DNA of 64,000 bases from Porphyra umbilicalis (Eukaryota > Rhodophyta > Bangiophyceae > Bangiales > Bangiaceae), in assembly GCA_002049455.2 (NCBI GenBank), contig KV918763.1, positions 310,001 to 374,000 of the forward strand. The letters are read 5' to 3'. Positions within the stretch are counted from its first letter, which is position 1; each line of letters starts with the position of its first letter. The translations under genes were made by a program, and so were the position numbers. Positions 39,971-51,100 of this stretch are shown piece by piece. The notes under the pieces were generated by a model that was given only the letters and a program-made list of their open reading frames with translations, was not told where the DNA came from and searched no databases.

Positions 39971-41727
39971 ATGGCGCCATTACTGTTTGCTCCGTCTGCC
40001 CCCCTGTGGCCCACCCGCCGGTCGGTCGGTTGCCCCCCCCGGCCCCTTGGTACCTCCCGCCATCGCCTCCCTGCCCGCCCGACCCCCCCCCCCCCCCCCC
40101 CCCCCCCCGAGCGTCTGCGGATGGCACCGCCGCGTCGGCGGCGTCCCCCCCCCCCCCCCCCCCCCCCCACCGACGTGGACCCGTCGGCGGTCCCTCTCCC
40201 CGCCGTCGGTGACGTGGTCATCTTCCCCGGGCGGTGGCCCGGCGAAGACGCGGCCGGCATTGTCGAGGCGGTGCAACCCAACGGGCGGGGCACCCACACG
40301 CTCGACGTGGCGGAGATGGGCCGCCTCGGCGCCGACCTCTTCTCCGTCCCCCGCGCGTCGACGCGCGCCAAGGGGCGCCTGTGGATGGACGTGACCGCCG
40401 CGCGCGTCGCGCGCGACGCCGAGTACGTGCCGGCGCAAGACGCGTACCGCCTGCCGGGCGCGCGCGACGGCTACGCCCCCGTCCGCGGCCGCGGCGGCGA
40501 CGGCGCCGCCGAGTGGGCGGAATACCAGGCGCTGCGGGCGTCCATGGCACGCACGGCGGGGGTGGCGGGGGGGGTCGGCGCCGTCGCGACGGGCGTCGCG
40601 TGGGGGGTCCCGGTCGGGGGGGCCTTTGCGCTCGGCGCCGCGGCGGGCGTCGCCTACCTGACGCTCCTCGGGGAGTCGGTCAACCGCCTGGGGGGGGGCG
40701 GCCGCGGCAGCGACGGGGCGCGCGCCGCCGCCGCCGTCCCCGCCGCCGTGGCGGGCGTCGCCCTCAACGCGCGCTTCCTCATGCCCCTCCTGCCGCTGCT
40801 GGTGCTCGCCGCCGCCCAGTCGGGGGGGGGGGCGCCGCCGCCGACGGCGCCGTCGCGGCGTCGCCCCTCCTCGGCACGGTGCCGCGGGGGCAGGTCGTTG
40901 CGGCGCTCGCCGGCTTCCTCACCTACAAGGCCCCGCTGGTGCGGCGGACGGGCGCGGAGCTGCTCGCCGCGGCGGCCTATGACGACGGGCGGCCGACGCA
41001 GTCGCTGTCCATGACGGGGCGGCTGGTCAAGGCCGCCGCGCGGGCGCTTGTGCGCGCGTCGGGGGGGGACGTGCGCGCCGACGAGGCGGGCACCGCGGCG
41101 ACCAGCGGCGTCGCGTCCAGCGGCGGCGGTGCCGGCGGGGTGCTCGTCTTTGCCGGCCCGAGCGGCGTCGGCAAGTCGACGCTCATCCGGCGGCTGCTGG
41201 CCGACTACCCCGACCGCTTTGGCCTGTCCGTCTCCCACACGACGCGGCCGCCGCGCGCCGGCGAGGAGGACGGCGTCGCGTACAACTTTGTCACGGACGC
41301 GGAGTTTGTCGCCCTCATTGACGGCGGCGCGTTTTTGGAGCACGCGCGCGTGCACGACCACCGGTACGGCACGGCGGTCGCGGCGGTCGCCGCCGTCGCG
41401 GCCGCCGGCAAGGTGTGCATCCTCGACGTGGACGTGCAGGGGGTGGCGGCGGTGCGGGCGGCGGCGGGGCCGCGCCTCGGCGCCGGCGGCGACGAGGCGG
41501 CGGCGCTGGCGCTCGTGTGGGTGGCGCCCCCCTCGTTGGAGGTGTTGGAAGGGCGCCTCCGCGGGCGGGGGACGGAGGACGAGGCGTCGGTGCGGCGGCG
41601 GCTCGACGCGGCGGTGCGGGAGATGCGGTGGGCGGCGACCAACCCCGTGTGGGACGTGACGCTCGTGTCGGATGACGCCGACACGGTGTACGCGGAGCTG
41701 GTGGCGGCCGTCAAGCGCTTCCTGTGA
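39971..41727 (+). CDS. guanylate kinase fused to an N-terminal membrane domain, probably plastid
   Basis: GMP kinase (GMP + ATP to GDP + ADP) forms the C-terminal 200 residues. Its P-loop is FAGPSGVGKSTLIRRLLADY at about 41151, followed by SVSHTTRPPRAGEEDGVAYN, GGAFLEHARVHDHRYGTAV, GKVCILDVDVQGVAAVR and a lid RGRGTEDEASVRRRL. The ATG at 39971 gives MAPLLFAPSAPLWPTRRSVG, a plausible transit peptide. Between them lie a beta-rich segment (VGDVVIFPGRWPGEDAAGIV) and a membrane domain (VPVGGAFALGAAAGVAYLTL, LLGESVNRLG, FLMPLLPLLVLAAA) reminiscent of AtpI/CGL160-type thylakoid proteins; that resemblance is an inference. The frame changes in the G run at about 40828-40837, exactly between the membrane and linker parts. 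The stop is TGA at 41725. Confidence 0.85.
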
Positions 41728-42069
41728 GCGCCGTTGGTGGGGTAGGGGGTCGACCGTGCGGGGGGGTGGTGGGGGTCGGGAGGGCGGGAGGGAGGGGGGG
41801 AGGGGGGCTGCATGGGCACGTGTCGGCGCGGGGAGCCGCCGCGCGCGCGGCCGCGGGCGCGGCCGGCGCGTCCCGCGCGCGCCGCCACCGCGTGCGCAGC
41901 GCAAAAGGATCCAGCGGTGCCAGTCAAGGTGAGCAAACAGTGCGCGGCCCCCACAGACGCAAAAATCCGACGCAGGGGCCGGCGGGGCCCAACGCCCGAC
42001 ACCGCTGGGATCTCCCCCCCCCCCCCCCCCCCCCACACCCGCCCCCCCCCCCCCACACCCCGCCCCCCC
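41728..42069. other. convergent intergenic region
   Basis: G-rich next to the guanylate kinase stop and C-rich (runs of more than 15 C at about 42017-42060) next to the protein kinase stop. No gene or repeat beyond homopolymers. Confidence 0.55.
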
Positions 42070-43594
42070 TCACACGCCCGACATGGCGTCCTTGCCGCCG
42101 CGGCGGCGGCGGCCGCCCTTGCGGCCGCCCGCGGCGACGCAGCCGAGGATCCCCCCCCCCCCCCACAGCCCGCGTCGACAAAGCCACACCCCGCCGCCAC
42201 CTCCCCGTCGCCGCGGCGCGCAAAGACGCCGACCGACTCGCCAAAGTCGCGGGCGGCGCCGCCGAGGACGCCCCCCCACCCGCCGCCGCTGAAATCCGTC
42301 GCGGAGGGGAGGGCGGTGAGGCAGCCGCCGTCGGCGGCGCCGCTCCACCGCACCCCAGAGGTGGCGAGGAGGAGGCCCCGCCGCCCGCCGCCGTCGCCGC
42401 CGTCGCCGCCGTCGCCGTCGCCGCCGCCGCCACCCTCCCCGCCGCCGCCGCCGCCACGCGCGCGGGCCGACCCGCCGCTCGCGCCGCGGCGGAGGCGTCC
42501 CCCCCCGGCGCTGGCGCCGGCGCCGGCGCCGGCGCCCGCCGCCCCCATCGGGGCAGCGTCCCCCCCCCCCCGCCCCCCCCCCCCGGATGCCGCAACGACG
42601 GCGGCGGCGGCGGGGTGTCGGGGTCCCCCCCTCGTCCCCCCCCCACGAGCCGAGGCCCCACCCCGACGGGTGCGCCCACCCGCCGTCAAAGCCACGGCCG
42701 ACGGGGGGCCGCGGCGGCGCCCCCGCCGCCGCCGCCGCCGCCCCCTCCCCGTCACTGCCGTCCGCGCCGAGCTCGGGGGGGAGCGCCGCCAGCGGCGCCG
42801 TTGTCCGCGCCTCGGGCGGCGGCGGCGGGCGGTCGCCCCCACCACCACCACCACCACCACCGCCGCCGCCGCCGCCGCTGCCGCCGCTGCTGCTCGCCGG
42901 CGAGGGGCGGTGCCAGCGCCCCCGCCGCTTGGCGGGCGCCCCCCCCTCCCCCCACCACCGGCGCCGTCGGCCGCCCGCCGCCAGCGGGCTGAGAGGCTCG
43001 GCCACGCCGGGCTCACCCCCGCCGCACCCGGCGCGCCACTCGACCGCCGCGCGTCGGCCGGGGGCGGCGGCGGCCGCTGCGCGGCGGGCGACGCCCACGC
43101 GGCCACGGCGGGGAGGCTGGGGCTGTCGACCAACGGGCCGGGGGGCGGGGGGGCACCCCCCCCCCCCTCCCCCCCCGCCGCCGCCGCCGCCGAGGAGGAC
43201 GCAAACGAGGAGGAGGCGGCGGTGGAGGTGGACATGCCCGACACGGGGGAGCGCACGACGGGGGCCCAGGGGGGGGTCCGCCGCCCGCTCGGCCGCTCCA
43301 CCGTCGGGCGCAACGGCGGCGGCGGCAGCGGCCGCCCGCCGCCGCCCGCGGGGGGGGGGGCGGGGGTGCCGCCGCCCCCGCCGCCGCCGCCGCCGCCGCC
43401 GCCGCGCGTGGCGGCGACGGCCGCGACGCTTTGGCCGCGCGCGCCACCGCAGCGGCAACGGCGGCGGCGGCGGCGGTGCCCCCGCGCGGCGTGGGGAGGG
43501 ACGGGTAGGACGCGGCGGCGGCGGCGGGCGCGCCGTCGCGCTCCTCTTCGTCCGTGCCCGACTCGACGGCGCTCGTCGCGCCGTCGGCGCCCAC

Positions 43595-43625
<31 letters not shown>

Positions 43626-44608
43626 GCCGTCGCGGCTGCGGCGGCGGCGGACGCGGCGGCGGACCGGCCCGCCACCGCCGACGGTGGGGCGGCCCCCCCC
43701 CCCGACCCCCCCCCCCGCGGGGGCTGCGCCAACCACGGGTGCGCCACCGCCGCCTCGACGGTCATGCGGGCCGCCGGGTCCTTGGCGAGCAGCGCGCGGA
43801 CAAAGTGTTTGGCGGCGGGGGAGACCCCCCCCCACTCATCCGGCGGGAAAAACACCTCCCGCTCGAGCACCTGCGTAAAGTACTCGGTCGTGTCGCCGCC
43901 GCCAAACGGGAAGCGGCCCGAGAGGCAGAGGTAGGCCACAACGCCGACCGCCCACAGGTCGACGGGCTTGCCGTAGCGGTGCCGCCGCAAAATTTCGGGC
44001 GCGAGGTAGTAGCTCGTGCCGACGAGGGAGGAGAGGCTCGCCTCGGCGGGGGGCCCCCCCGTGGGGACGCACCCGACGGCGGCGGGGCGGCGCGCCCCGC
44101 CCCCCCCCCGCCTCCTCCGCCGCCTCCCCCCGGTCCGCGTGGACGCGGACGGAGAAGCCAAAGTCGGCGAGCTTGACCCGCAGCGGCGGCGCGGTGTTTT
44201 CACAGAGCAAATTCTCCAGCTTGATATCCCGATGCACAATCCCGTGCCGGTGCAGGTACGCGACGCCCTCGAGGACGTCGCGGAGGGCGGCGGCGGCGGC
44301 GGCTTCGGAAAAGACCGCCTCAGAGACGTAGTCGTACAGCTCCGAGCCGGCGAGCACCTCTGTGACAACGTGGACGGTCGTTGGGGAGGTGAAAATGTCG
44401 AGCGTGCGGAGGACGTTGGGGTGGCGGAGGGAGCGGAGGATGTCCAACTCCCGCGCCAGGTACGTCTCTTCCACCGACGGGGCGCACGCTCCGGCGCCGC
44501 CGGGGGGGGGGGGGGGGCGTCTGCGGCAGCCACGCCGTCGGCAGTGACGCCTTCGGGGGGGGGGGGGGGGCGGCGGGGGGTGGCGGCGGGGCGGCCCCCC
44601 GCCCCCAC

Positions 44609-44647
<39 letters not shown>

Positions 44648-45434
44648 TACCCGCCGACGGGCGCGTCGGGCGCCCCCCCCCCCGCCCCCCCGCGGGCGGC
44701 GGCGGCGGCGAATGACCTTGACCGCCACCGGCGCGGCGGTGATGCGGTCGGTCGCTTGAAAGACTTCGGATTGGACGCCGCCGCCAATCTTGTGGCCGAG
44801 GTCGTAAAAATCCGCCACCGCCGGCGCCGCCCCCGGCGGCAGCGTCGCGCGCGCGGCAGCGACGAGCCACGCGTCCAAGTCGGCGGCGCTGTCGGCGAAA
44901 AAGGTGAGCGTCGCGCCGACCGCGCCGCCGCCCGCAACCGACGCGGCGCTCGACGTGGCGCTCGTCGGCGTCGGTGGACCCCCGTCCCCGCCGAGCAGCA
45001 CCTCGTCAGAGGCGGCGGGGAGGGGGCGGCGGCCGCCGCCGCCGCAGCCGCCGCCGCTGCAGCCGCGCCCCCCCGCCCTCATCCCCGTCGCCGCCGGCGC
45101 CGGCGGCGTCCCCGTCGCCCCGCACGGGCGTGACGCCCGCGGCGGTGCGGATGACGAGCTCCCCCGTGCGCACGCCGCACGACACGGTCGCGCCGGCGAG
45201 GGGGGCGGTCCACGTCGGCGCCCCGCCGGGGCGCCGGTGGTTGGCGAGCACCCCGCGGGAGAGGCGGAGGTACCGCCCGAGGGGTGCCCCGTGCCGGCGG
45301 CCTTCTTTGCGGAGCCACCCTTCGCGCTCGCCGGGGGAACACGAGTAGCGGAGGGGGAGCGCGTCGCCGCCGCCGCCCGTGTGGGCGGGGGGGGGGGGGG
45401 GGGGGGGGGGGCGACCGCCGCGGCGGGCGTCCAT
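42070..45434 (-). CDS. PH-domain serine/threonine kinase, CAMK-like, with long low-complexity tail
   Basis: Begins at the ATG at 45434. A PH domain comes first: REGWLRKEGRRHGAPLGRYL, RLSRGVLANHRRPGG, then after a frame change LTFFADSAADLDAWLVAAAR. Kinase core: YDLGHKIGGGVQSEVFQATD (Gly loop), PVAVKVI (Lys), YLARELDILRSLRHPNVLRT (helix C Glu), AYLHRHGIVHRDIKLENLLC (catalytic loop), VKLADFGFSV (DFG), LVGTSYYLAPEILRRHRYGK and DLWAVGVVAYLCLSGRFPFG (CAMK style), MTVEAAVAHPWLAQP. All catalytic residues are present. A tail of several hundred Ala/Gly/Ser/Pro-rich residues follows, with segments such as SGMSTSTAASSSFASSSAAA and GGCLTALPSATDFSGGGWGG, ending GGRKGGRRRRGGKDAMSGV and TGA at 42072-42070. 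Frame changes fall in C/G runs (near 45070-45080, 44500-44590, 44101-44110, 43370, 42940, 42150), so total length, about 1100 aa, is approximate. Confidence 0.78.
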
Positions 45435-45465
45435 GGTGGGGGGGAGGGACACGACCGGTGGGGGA

Positions 45466-45496
<31 letters not shown>

Positions 45497-46102
45497 AGTG
45501 GCGGTGACCGATGGGCGTGGGGGGGGACGACCACCGGTGGGGGCGGGGGGGGAGGGGGGGGGGTGGCCACCGATGGGACGGGCAAGCGCGGCCGGTGGGG
45601 GGGGTGCGGGGGATGCCGAGAGGATGAAGTGGCGGGTGGGGAGAGGCTGCAGGGGGGGGGGGCCCGCGCGCCTCCCGATACAAAACGGGCAGCGGCGCGT
45701 GTGCGGGCGGGGGGGGAGTGGGAGCGCCGGCGCGTCGCGCCAGTGCACGCCACGGTTCCGCCGCCGACGCGGCCGCGTCGGTCCACGGGCAGAGGCGCGG
45801 CGGCCGGGGGGGGGAGTGCGCGTGGGAGGGACGCCCGCACGCCGCGCACGCGTCGCGCCGACGCGGCCGCGTCGGACGACGGCGCGGTCGGGGACACCCG
45901 CCGCGGCGCGGCCCCGCACCCGCACCCGCGCGGTGCCCACACCGAGGCGGGGGGGCGTGGGGGGGAGGCCACGGGTCCACCGTGGCGGGGGGGGGGGGGG
46001 GGGGGGGGTGCCCCGCACCGACGCGCCGCCGGCGGTGGCACGCCGACGCTCCGCGCGGGGGGGGGCGGGTGCCGACGCGGCGGCGGCGGCGGCGGCGGGG
46101 AG

Positions 46103-46217
46103 GCGGGTGCCGAGGCGGGGCCGTCTCGGCGGCGGCGGGGCGGGTGCCGAGGCGGGGCCGTCTCGGCGGCGGCGGGGCGGGTGCGGAGGCGGGGCCGTCT
46201 CGGCGGCGGCGGCGGCG
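46103..46217. repeat. 38-bp G-rich tandem repeat, three copies
   Basis: Units of GCGGGTGCCGAGGCGGGGCC plus GTCTCGGCGGCGGCGGGG, nearly identical, merging into a (GGC)n tract to about 46256. Confidence 0.85.
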
Positions 46218-46220
46218 GCA

Positions 46221-46255
<35 letters not shown>

Positions 46256-47133
46256 CGATGCGCGGGTGAGGCCCCCCCCTCCCCTCACCCCACCCCCCCC
46301 CTTGACGGACCCAATGACGTCAAACGGCGTGACGACGCGGCGGCGCGCGGTCGTGCGGTGGCGACTCGGCGGCGCCTCGTGCGGGGCGCGGCGTGGCGCG
46401 TGTGCGTGGCCGCCGGCGGGGCGGGGGGCGGGGGGGGGGGGGGGGGGGTGGCGCCCCCGTCGAGGGGGGGGGAGAGGTGCGGTGGGCCGCCCTCGCCCCC
46501 GAGAGCCGCGGCGCGCGTCGGCGCGGGAGCCGCACGCCGCTGCCGCCGGGGGAGCGGCGGCGGTCTGCCGAGCCGCAGACGCCTGGGGGGGGGGCACCCG
46601 CGGGGGCCGAGGAGCGGGCCCCCCACACCGCCGCTCGGGCGGCCGGCCGGCGGTGCTGCGCCGCGCGGCGCGTTGCCCCAGCGGACGCGCCCCCGCCGGC
46701 CCGTTTTTATTGACCCGCGCGGCCCCGACGCGGGGCGCCCACCACGACGGGCAGCAGCGTCAGCCGCCGGGACGCTCCGCCCTCCCCCCCCTGCAGGGGG
46801 CCGAGGCGCCACACGGGGGACGCGCCTCCCAGCGGGGGCCCCGGCTCGCGCCAACTGGCCTGGAAGGCGCGCCCCGCGTGGCCCAACCGTCGTCGACGAC
46901 CGTGAACGCCGTGGGTTTCAAATCCGTGGACCGTCCGGTCGGCGGCACCCCCCCCCCCGCCCAAGTTGGCAGAGCCAAGCGGGAGAACGTCGACGGCGTG
47001 TTCCGTTGCCGCACCGTCAACGCCAGTCGCCCCCCCCCCCCCCGCGCCCCACCCCCGTCCCTCAGCTGACCGCGTCCCCGGTCGACGGCGGCGCGTCAAG
47101 CGGTGGCCACGCGGCCACCCCCATCGTCTCCTT

Positions 47134-47245
47134 CGGACTATTTTCCATCGACAGCCCATCGACGCATCGATTAGGCATCGCAGTGCCGAAAATCGTCCGC
47201 GATGGAGCCATCGACGGTCCCATCGAAACGACAAAAGCGATGGGA
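47134..47245 (+). repeat. CATCGA-rich dispersed repeat, copy 1
   Basis: Starts GGACTATTTTCCATCGACAG and contains six or more CATCGA/TCGATG motifs, ending CCCATCGAAACGACAAAAGC. A second copy in inverse orientation lies at about 58592-58712. It may be a short non-autonomous element or a binding-site array. Confidence 0.55.
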
Positions 47246-48132
47246 ATTGGGAACAGATGTGGAGCGCCACTCCCGTGGCAGGGATTCTGAGAGCGTCATC
47301 CAGGGCTCCCAGATCTGCAGCCGCGCACGTGCGAGTCTGTCACGCGGCCGTCTTATTGGATGATGCGGACAGAGCACAGCGGGGCGGCCAGGTACAACGC
47401 CGCTCTGTTCCGAGCGCCTCCCCGGGCTTCGACTTGGCCGTGCGAGCCGCGAACACGCGGAGCAGACAGGTGGGCAGCGCGGCGGAGACGAGAGAGACAC
47501 CGGGCTGCTCGGGCTACCGCTACCGACGCGGACGGCCGGGGCGGCCCCGGCGTGGACGGCGGCACCAGTCAAGCGCAGATTTGGGTCGGCCTGGCCAAGT
47601 ACGGGGTGGTCCGCAGCCGGCGCGCCGACGAGGCGGCGGCGGAGGCGGCGACCACGACGAGGCGGGCTGAAGCCTGGGGTGAGGGGGGGGGCTGGCATTC
47701 GGCCGCCGCCGCTGCTTCCCGGGGTCGAACGGGGGGCGGGGGGGCGGGGGGGGAGAAGCCAGGGGGGGAGGACGTTCCACCGGCCGGGGGGCGGGGACCC
47801 CGTCGCTGATGAGGCCGGGCATGGCCGAGGCGGCGGCCGCCGCGGCCGCCGCCACTGCAGCTGCCGCGACCCGCAGGGGGAGGACGCGTCTGAGGCCAGT
47901 CTCGACATAAGTAGGGCACATGTGCGGTTCTGCTCGCTGACTTTACTCTTGGGGCTACAAGAGTGTCGTTTCCGCCAGGCCGCCGCTTTGCGCGTCAGCC
48001 TCGTTGAACACCCCCCCTTCTCCCCAGCGATATACTGCCGTAGCTGCCCGTCGTGTAAGAAAACGGCAAGGATACAGAATACTTGAAGGTCACTGACTAT
48101 CACGACATACACACAGCTCCCGTCACAGCACG

Positions 48133-51100
48133 TTACGCCCACGGATAAAACTCATTGACAAAGTAGTGCATGGCTTGCTGGTCGGCCAGCGGTGCTCGGT
48201 AGCCCGCTGGGGCCACCTCCAGACCCTTTCTGGTGGCCAAGTCCTTGAAATCCGGGACAACATGAAGGAGACGCCGCACGCTGCTCAGCGGCACCGCACG
48301 AATCACGTGCCCCCCGTTGGAAGAGACAGCCCACTTCAGTCGGTCGCAGTCGCGGCTCGCAAAAGGGCATCCGGGAACGGCATCCACCGCCGTCATCTGA
48401 CAAACAACTGCATAGTCGTCCTGCTTGCAGCGGATGATTGCACGGACCTCCCCCACGTACAGCACCTCCTGGGGGACGTTGATGCCCGAACCGGCGATGT
48501 CGCCGCCGCCGCCATCTCCTTGGTCGCCCGCGTCGGTGCCGTCTGACACACCGCCGTCAGCGGTGCCGGTGTCGTTGGCGGGCGGCGCAACGGAGAAGAG
48601 GATGCAGTCGTACCATGGCCTCGCGTCACGAAATTGAGGCGCCGCGCGCAGAAGCTGCCGGCTCCTTGTGCCACAGTTGAAAACGGCCGAAAACTCCACG
48701 GTCGACAAGACAGGCACGTTGCGGTCAGGCGGCAAGTCAAACAACACGCCGAGATCCGACAGCCCAGGTCGCTGAGAGAGTGTGCGAATGCTCTGCCGCT
48801 TCAGATAATCCGGCGACCGCCTCCGCGGTTTGGCCGCCACCGATACCGACGGCGGCCCCACGTCACCCCCACCCCCGGCAGTCTGGCCGCCCATTGAGGG
48901 TGTCACGCCATCACTGGCGGCGCCGGCGACCCCGCCCAGACCGGTCGCGGCTCGAGTGGTGCAACGGCCTGGAAGCGGCGGCACCAGCGGGAATGCTGGC
49001 CGAGCGTTGGCGTCAGCGGCATCGTTGCGACGCCCAACTTCACGTGCCCCTTGGGCTTGGCGCACCAGCTGCTGGGTAAAGGTCTCGATGGCCATGTTGG
49101 TGCGGCGGTAAAACTTCTTGTCAACCTTGTGGGCGGCCTCATTCGAGCTCGTGTTGCCTTGTTTGAGGTGCCCGTGGTACCGAATGGAATCCATCGTGTG
49201 GGCCAACAGCTTGTGAACCTTGCTGGTGTGTACGTAACCAAGGATGGGGCTCATGATGTTGAGTACAAAGTTGGATGCCTGCTGCTTGATGGCCTCGCCC
49301 TCCTCTAGAGACATGGGCGAGGGGGCGGCGGATGTAGTCCAACCGGCGATACGGGCGTACAGGGCCGCGTACTCGGCAAACATAATGGTGACGGCATCCT
49401 CAATGAGAGTCTCGCCGAAGGCGGCGCGGTACGCGTCCCAGTCAAACTGGAAGCCAGGCGGGAGCGCCTCGTCATCGTCGTCGTCGTTTCCGCCAAAAAC
49501 CACCCCAGCCTTTCCACCGCCGCCGGGCTTGTCCGCGTCCTCGGCTTTGGCCTTGCCGGAGCGCCGGCGTTTTGAGCTGCCGGCACGTTTTCCCGCGCGA
49601 CTGGCGTGGACTGAGCCACGTGCCACCTCGCCGCCGCCCGCTGCAGCGGCACCGTTAGCGGCGTCCTTGACGCTGACGGGTCGAGGCCGGCCGCGACCGA
49701 AAATGCCTGCCACCGCGTACGCCAGCACGAAGACACCAGCTCGCTGGTCTGCCCCCGTAAATGTTGCTTGCTTATCTGTTTCTGCGGCTATGTAGCTGTG
49801 AACCGTGGGTCGGGGCGCGAGTAATGCAGACAAGCGGGGAGAGCACGCGGTCAGCGCAGCACATCGAGGAAGCAGGAGCACTCGACATCATCATTGTCAG
49901 ACAGCCACAAGATAGGTCACACGCGGAAGGCAGAAACACGACCATACGCGTACCCTGTGGAGCAGAGCCGCCAAACGTACCCTGGTGGGACACGGCTGGC
50001 TCTGCTGCGACGCCCCATAAACTCTATGCGCTTGTTAGCGACGCGCAACGTGGCCGCAATCGTCTCACACAGTGGGTAGTAACCCTGGCAGATGAAAGGG
50101 AAGACGCGCACCAAGCGGTGCACAAGGAGCCGTGTGACGCCCATGTCCAATACCTGTCGTGTGTAAACCGATGGCACAGCAGAAACGGACAGCAGGACAT
50201 TGAGCCTGACACGAAACAAAGTCAGACAAATGGGCTCATCAAAGAGACCCCGCTCGAGAACTCCCCCGCGCGACTGTTGGAAAAGGAAGCAACGTAAGAG
50301 AGGCACAGAGGGCGCCAACATACATGGAGGGCATCAAAACCGATCGTCTTGTACATGAGAAAGGGTGCAGTCGTCATGCCGGCCATGCCGGCAAGCACAG
50401 GGACACGGTTATGAGCGCTCTCCATCGCCTCGAGCTCGGCGCGGCGCACGGTCTCCCGTTGGTAACGCCTGTGCGCCGCCCCCTCCAGCTGCCGTTCCAC
50501 CGTCTGCACAGCGACGCGCTCCTTGGCGGACAGCGCCTGCGGGGCCCCGGCCTCTGTGACGTGCACGAGACACGTTGAGCACGGGTGTTGACAGCTGCCC
50601 CCCTTCAAGCAAAGCACTGCCTTCTCCTCTGGTTGGTCACTCATATAGAGAAGGAGGCGGGGAAAGGCCACGTAGGTTTTGCCTGCATGCTCATGTAGGA
50701 CGCCCGTGTGACTGGCGGCAATGGTAGAGCGAAAGGCCAGAAAGAGGGCGCGTTGGAGAACGGCGCTGCGCCGCTCGCGGCCACGAGCATCCGCCGATGG
50801 CTCCTTCTGCTTCCTCACAATGGGGATGTACGCAATTGGTTCCCATTCCGCGTCCCCCGTGACCACATTGACAACACGGACGCGCAGTGGGTAGAGCTTA
50901 TGGGCTGGGCACCAAGAAAAGTAGAGCAGAGAAATCGGGAAAGGAGAGCCAGCGAGCGAAAAGAGGGGTAGTGCGAAACGTAGCTGTCAGCACGCGCGCT
51001 CATGAACAACAGAAACCACTGCCGCGTGCAACGACCAACGGACAAGATCTCGTGCGTGCCAAAAGCCAATGACACTGCCACACAACCATCGTGAAGAAAG

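Larger units (their letters stand above)
45435..48132. other. G-rich low-complexity upstream region and intergenic sequence
   Basis: 45440-46080 holds many G homopolymers upstream of the kinase start. 46300-47070 is GC-rich with frames on both strands but no domain. A 149-codon plus-strand frame at 47360-47809 starts at an ATG and includes TSQAQIWVGLAKYGVVRSRR; minus-strand frames there are equally open, so it is not called. A CATCGA-rich dispersed repeat lies at 47134-47245. Confidence 0.4.

Noticed and set aside
43013-46597. 1194-codon minus-strand frame taken as one gene
   Set aside because: It contains only parts of the kinase; the PH domain and the catalytic loop lie in other frames. 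The region upstream of 45434 is low-complexity Arg/Pro sequence.
44904-47290. Long plus-strand frames opposite and upstream of the kinase
   Set aside because: Gly/Arg/Pro composition without domains; stops are absent because the DNA is GC-rich.
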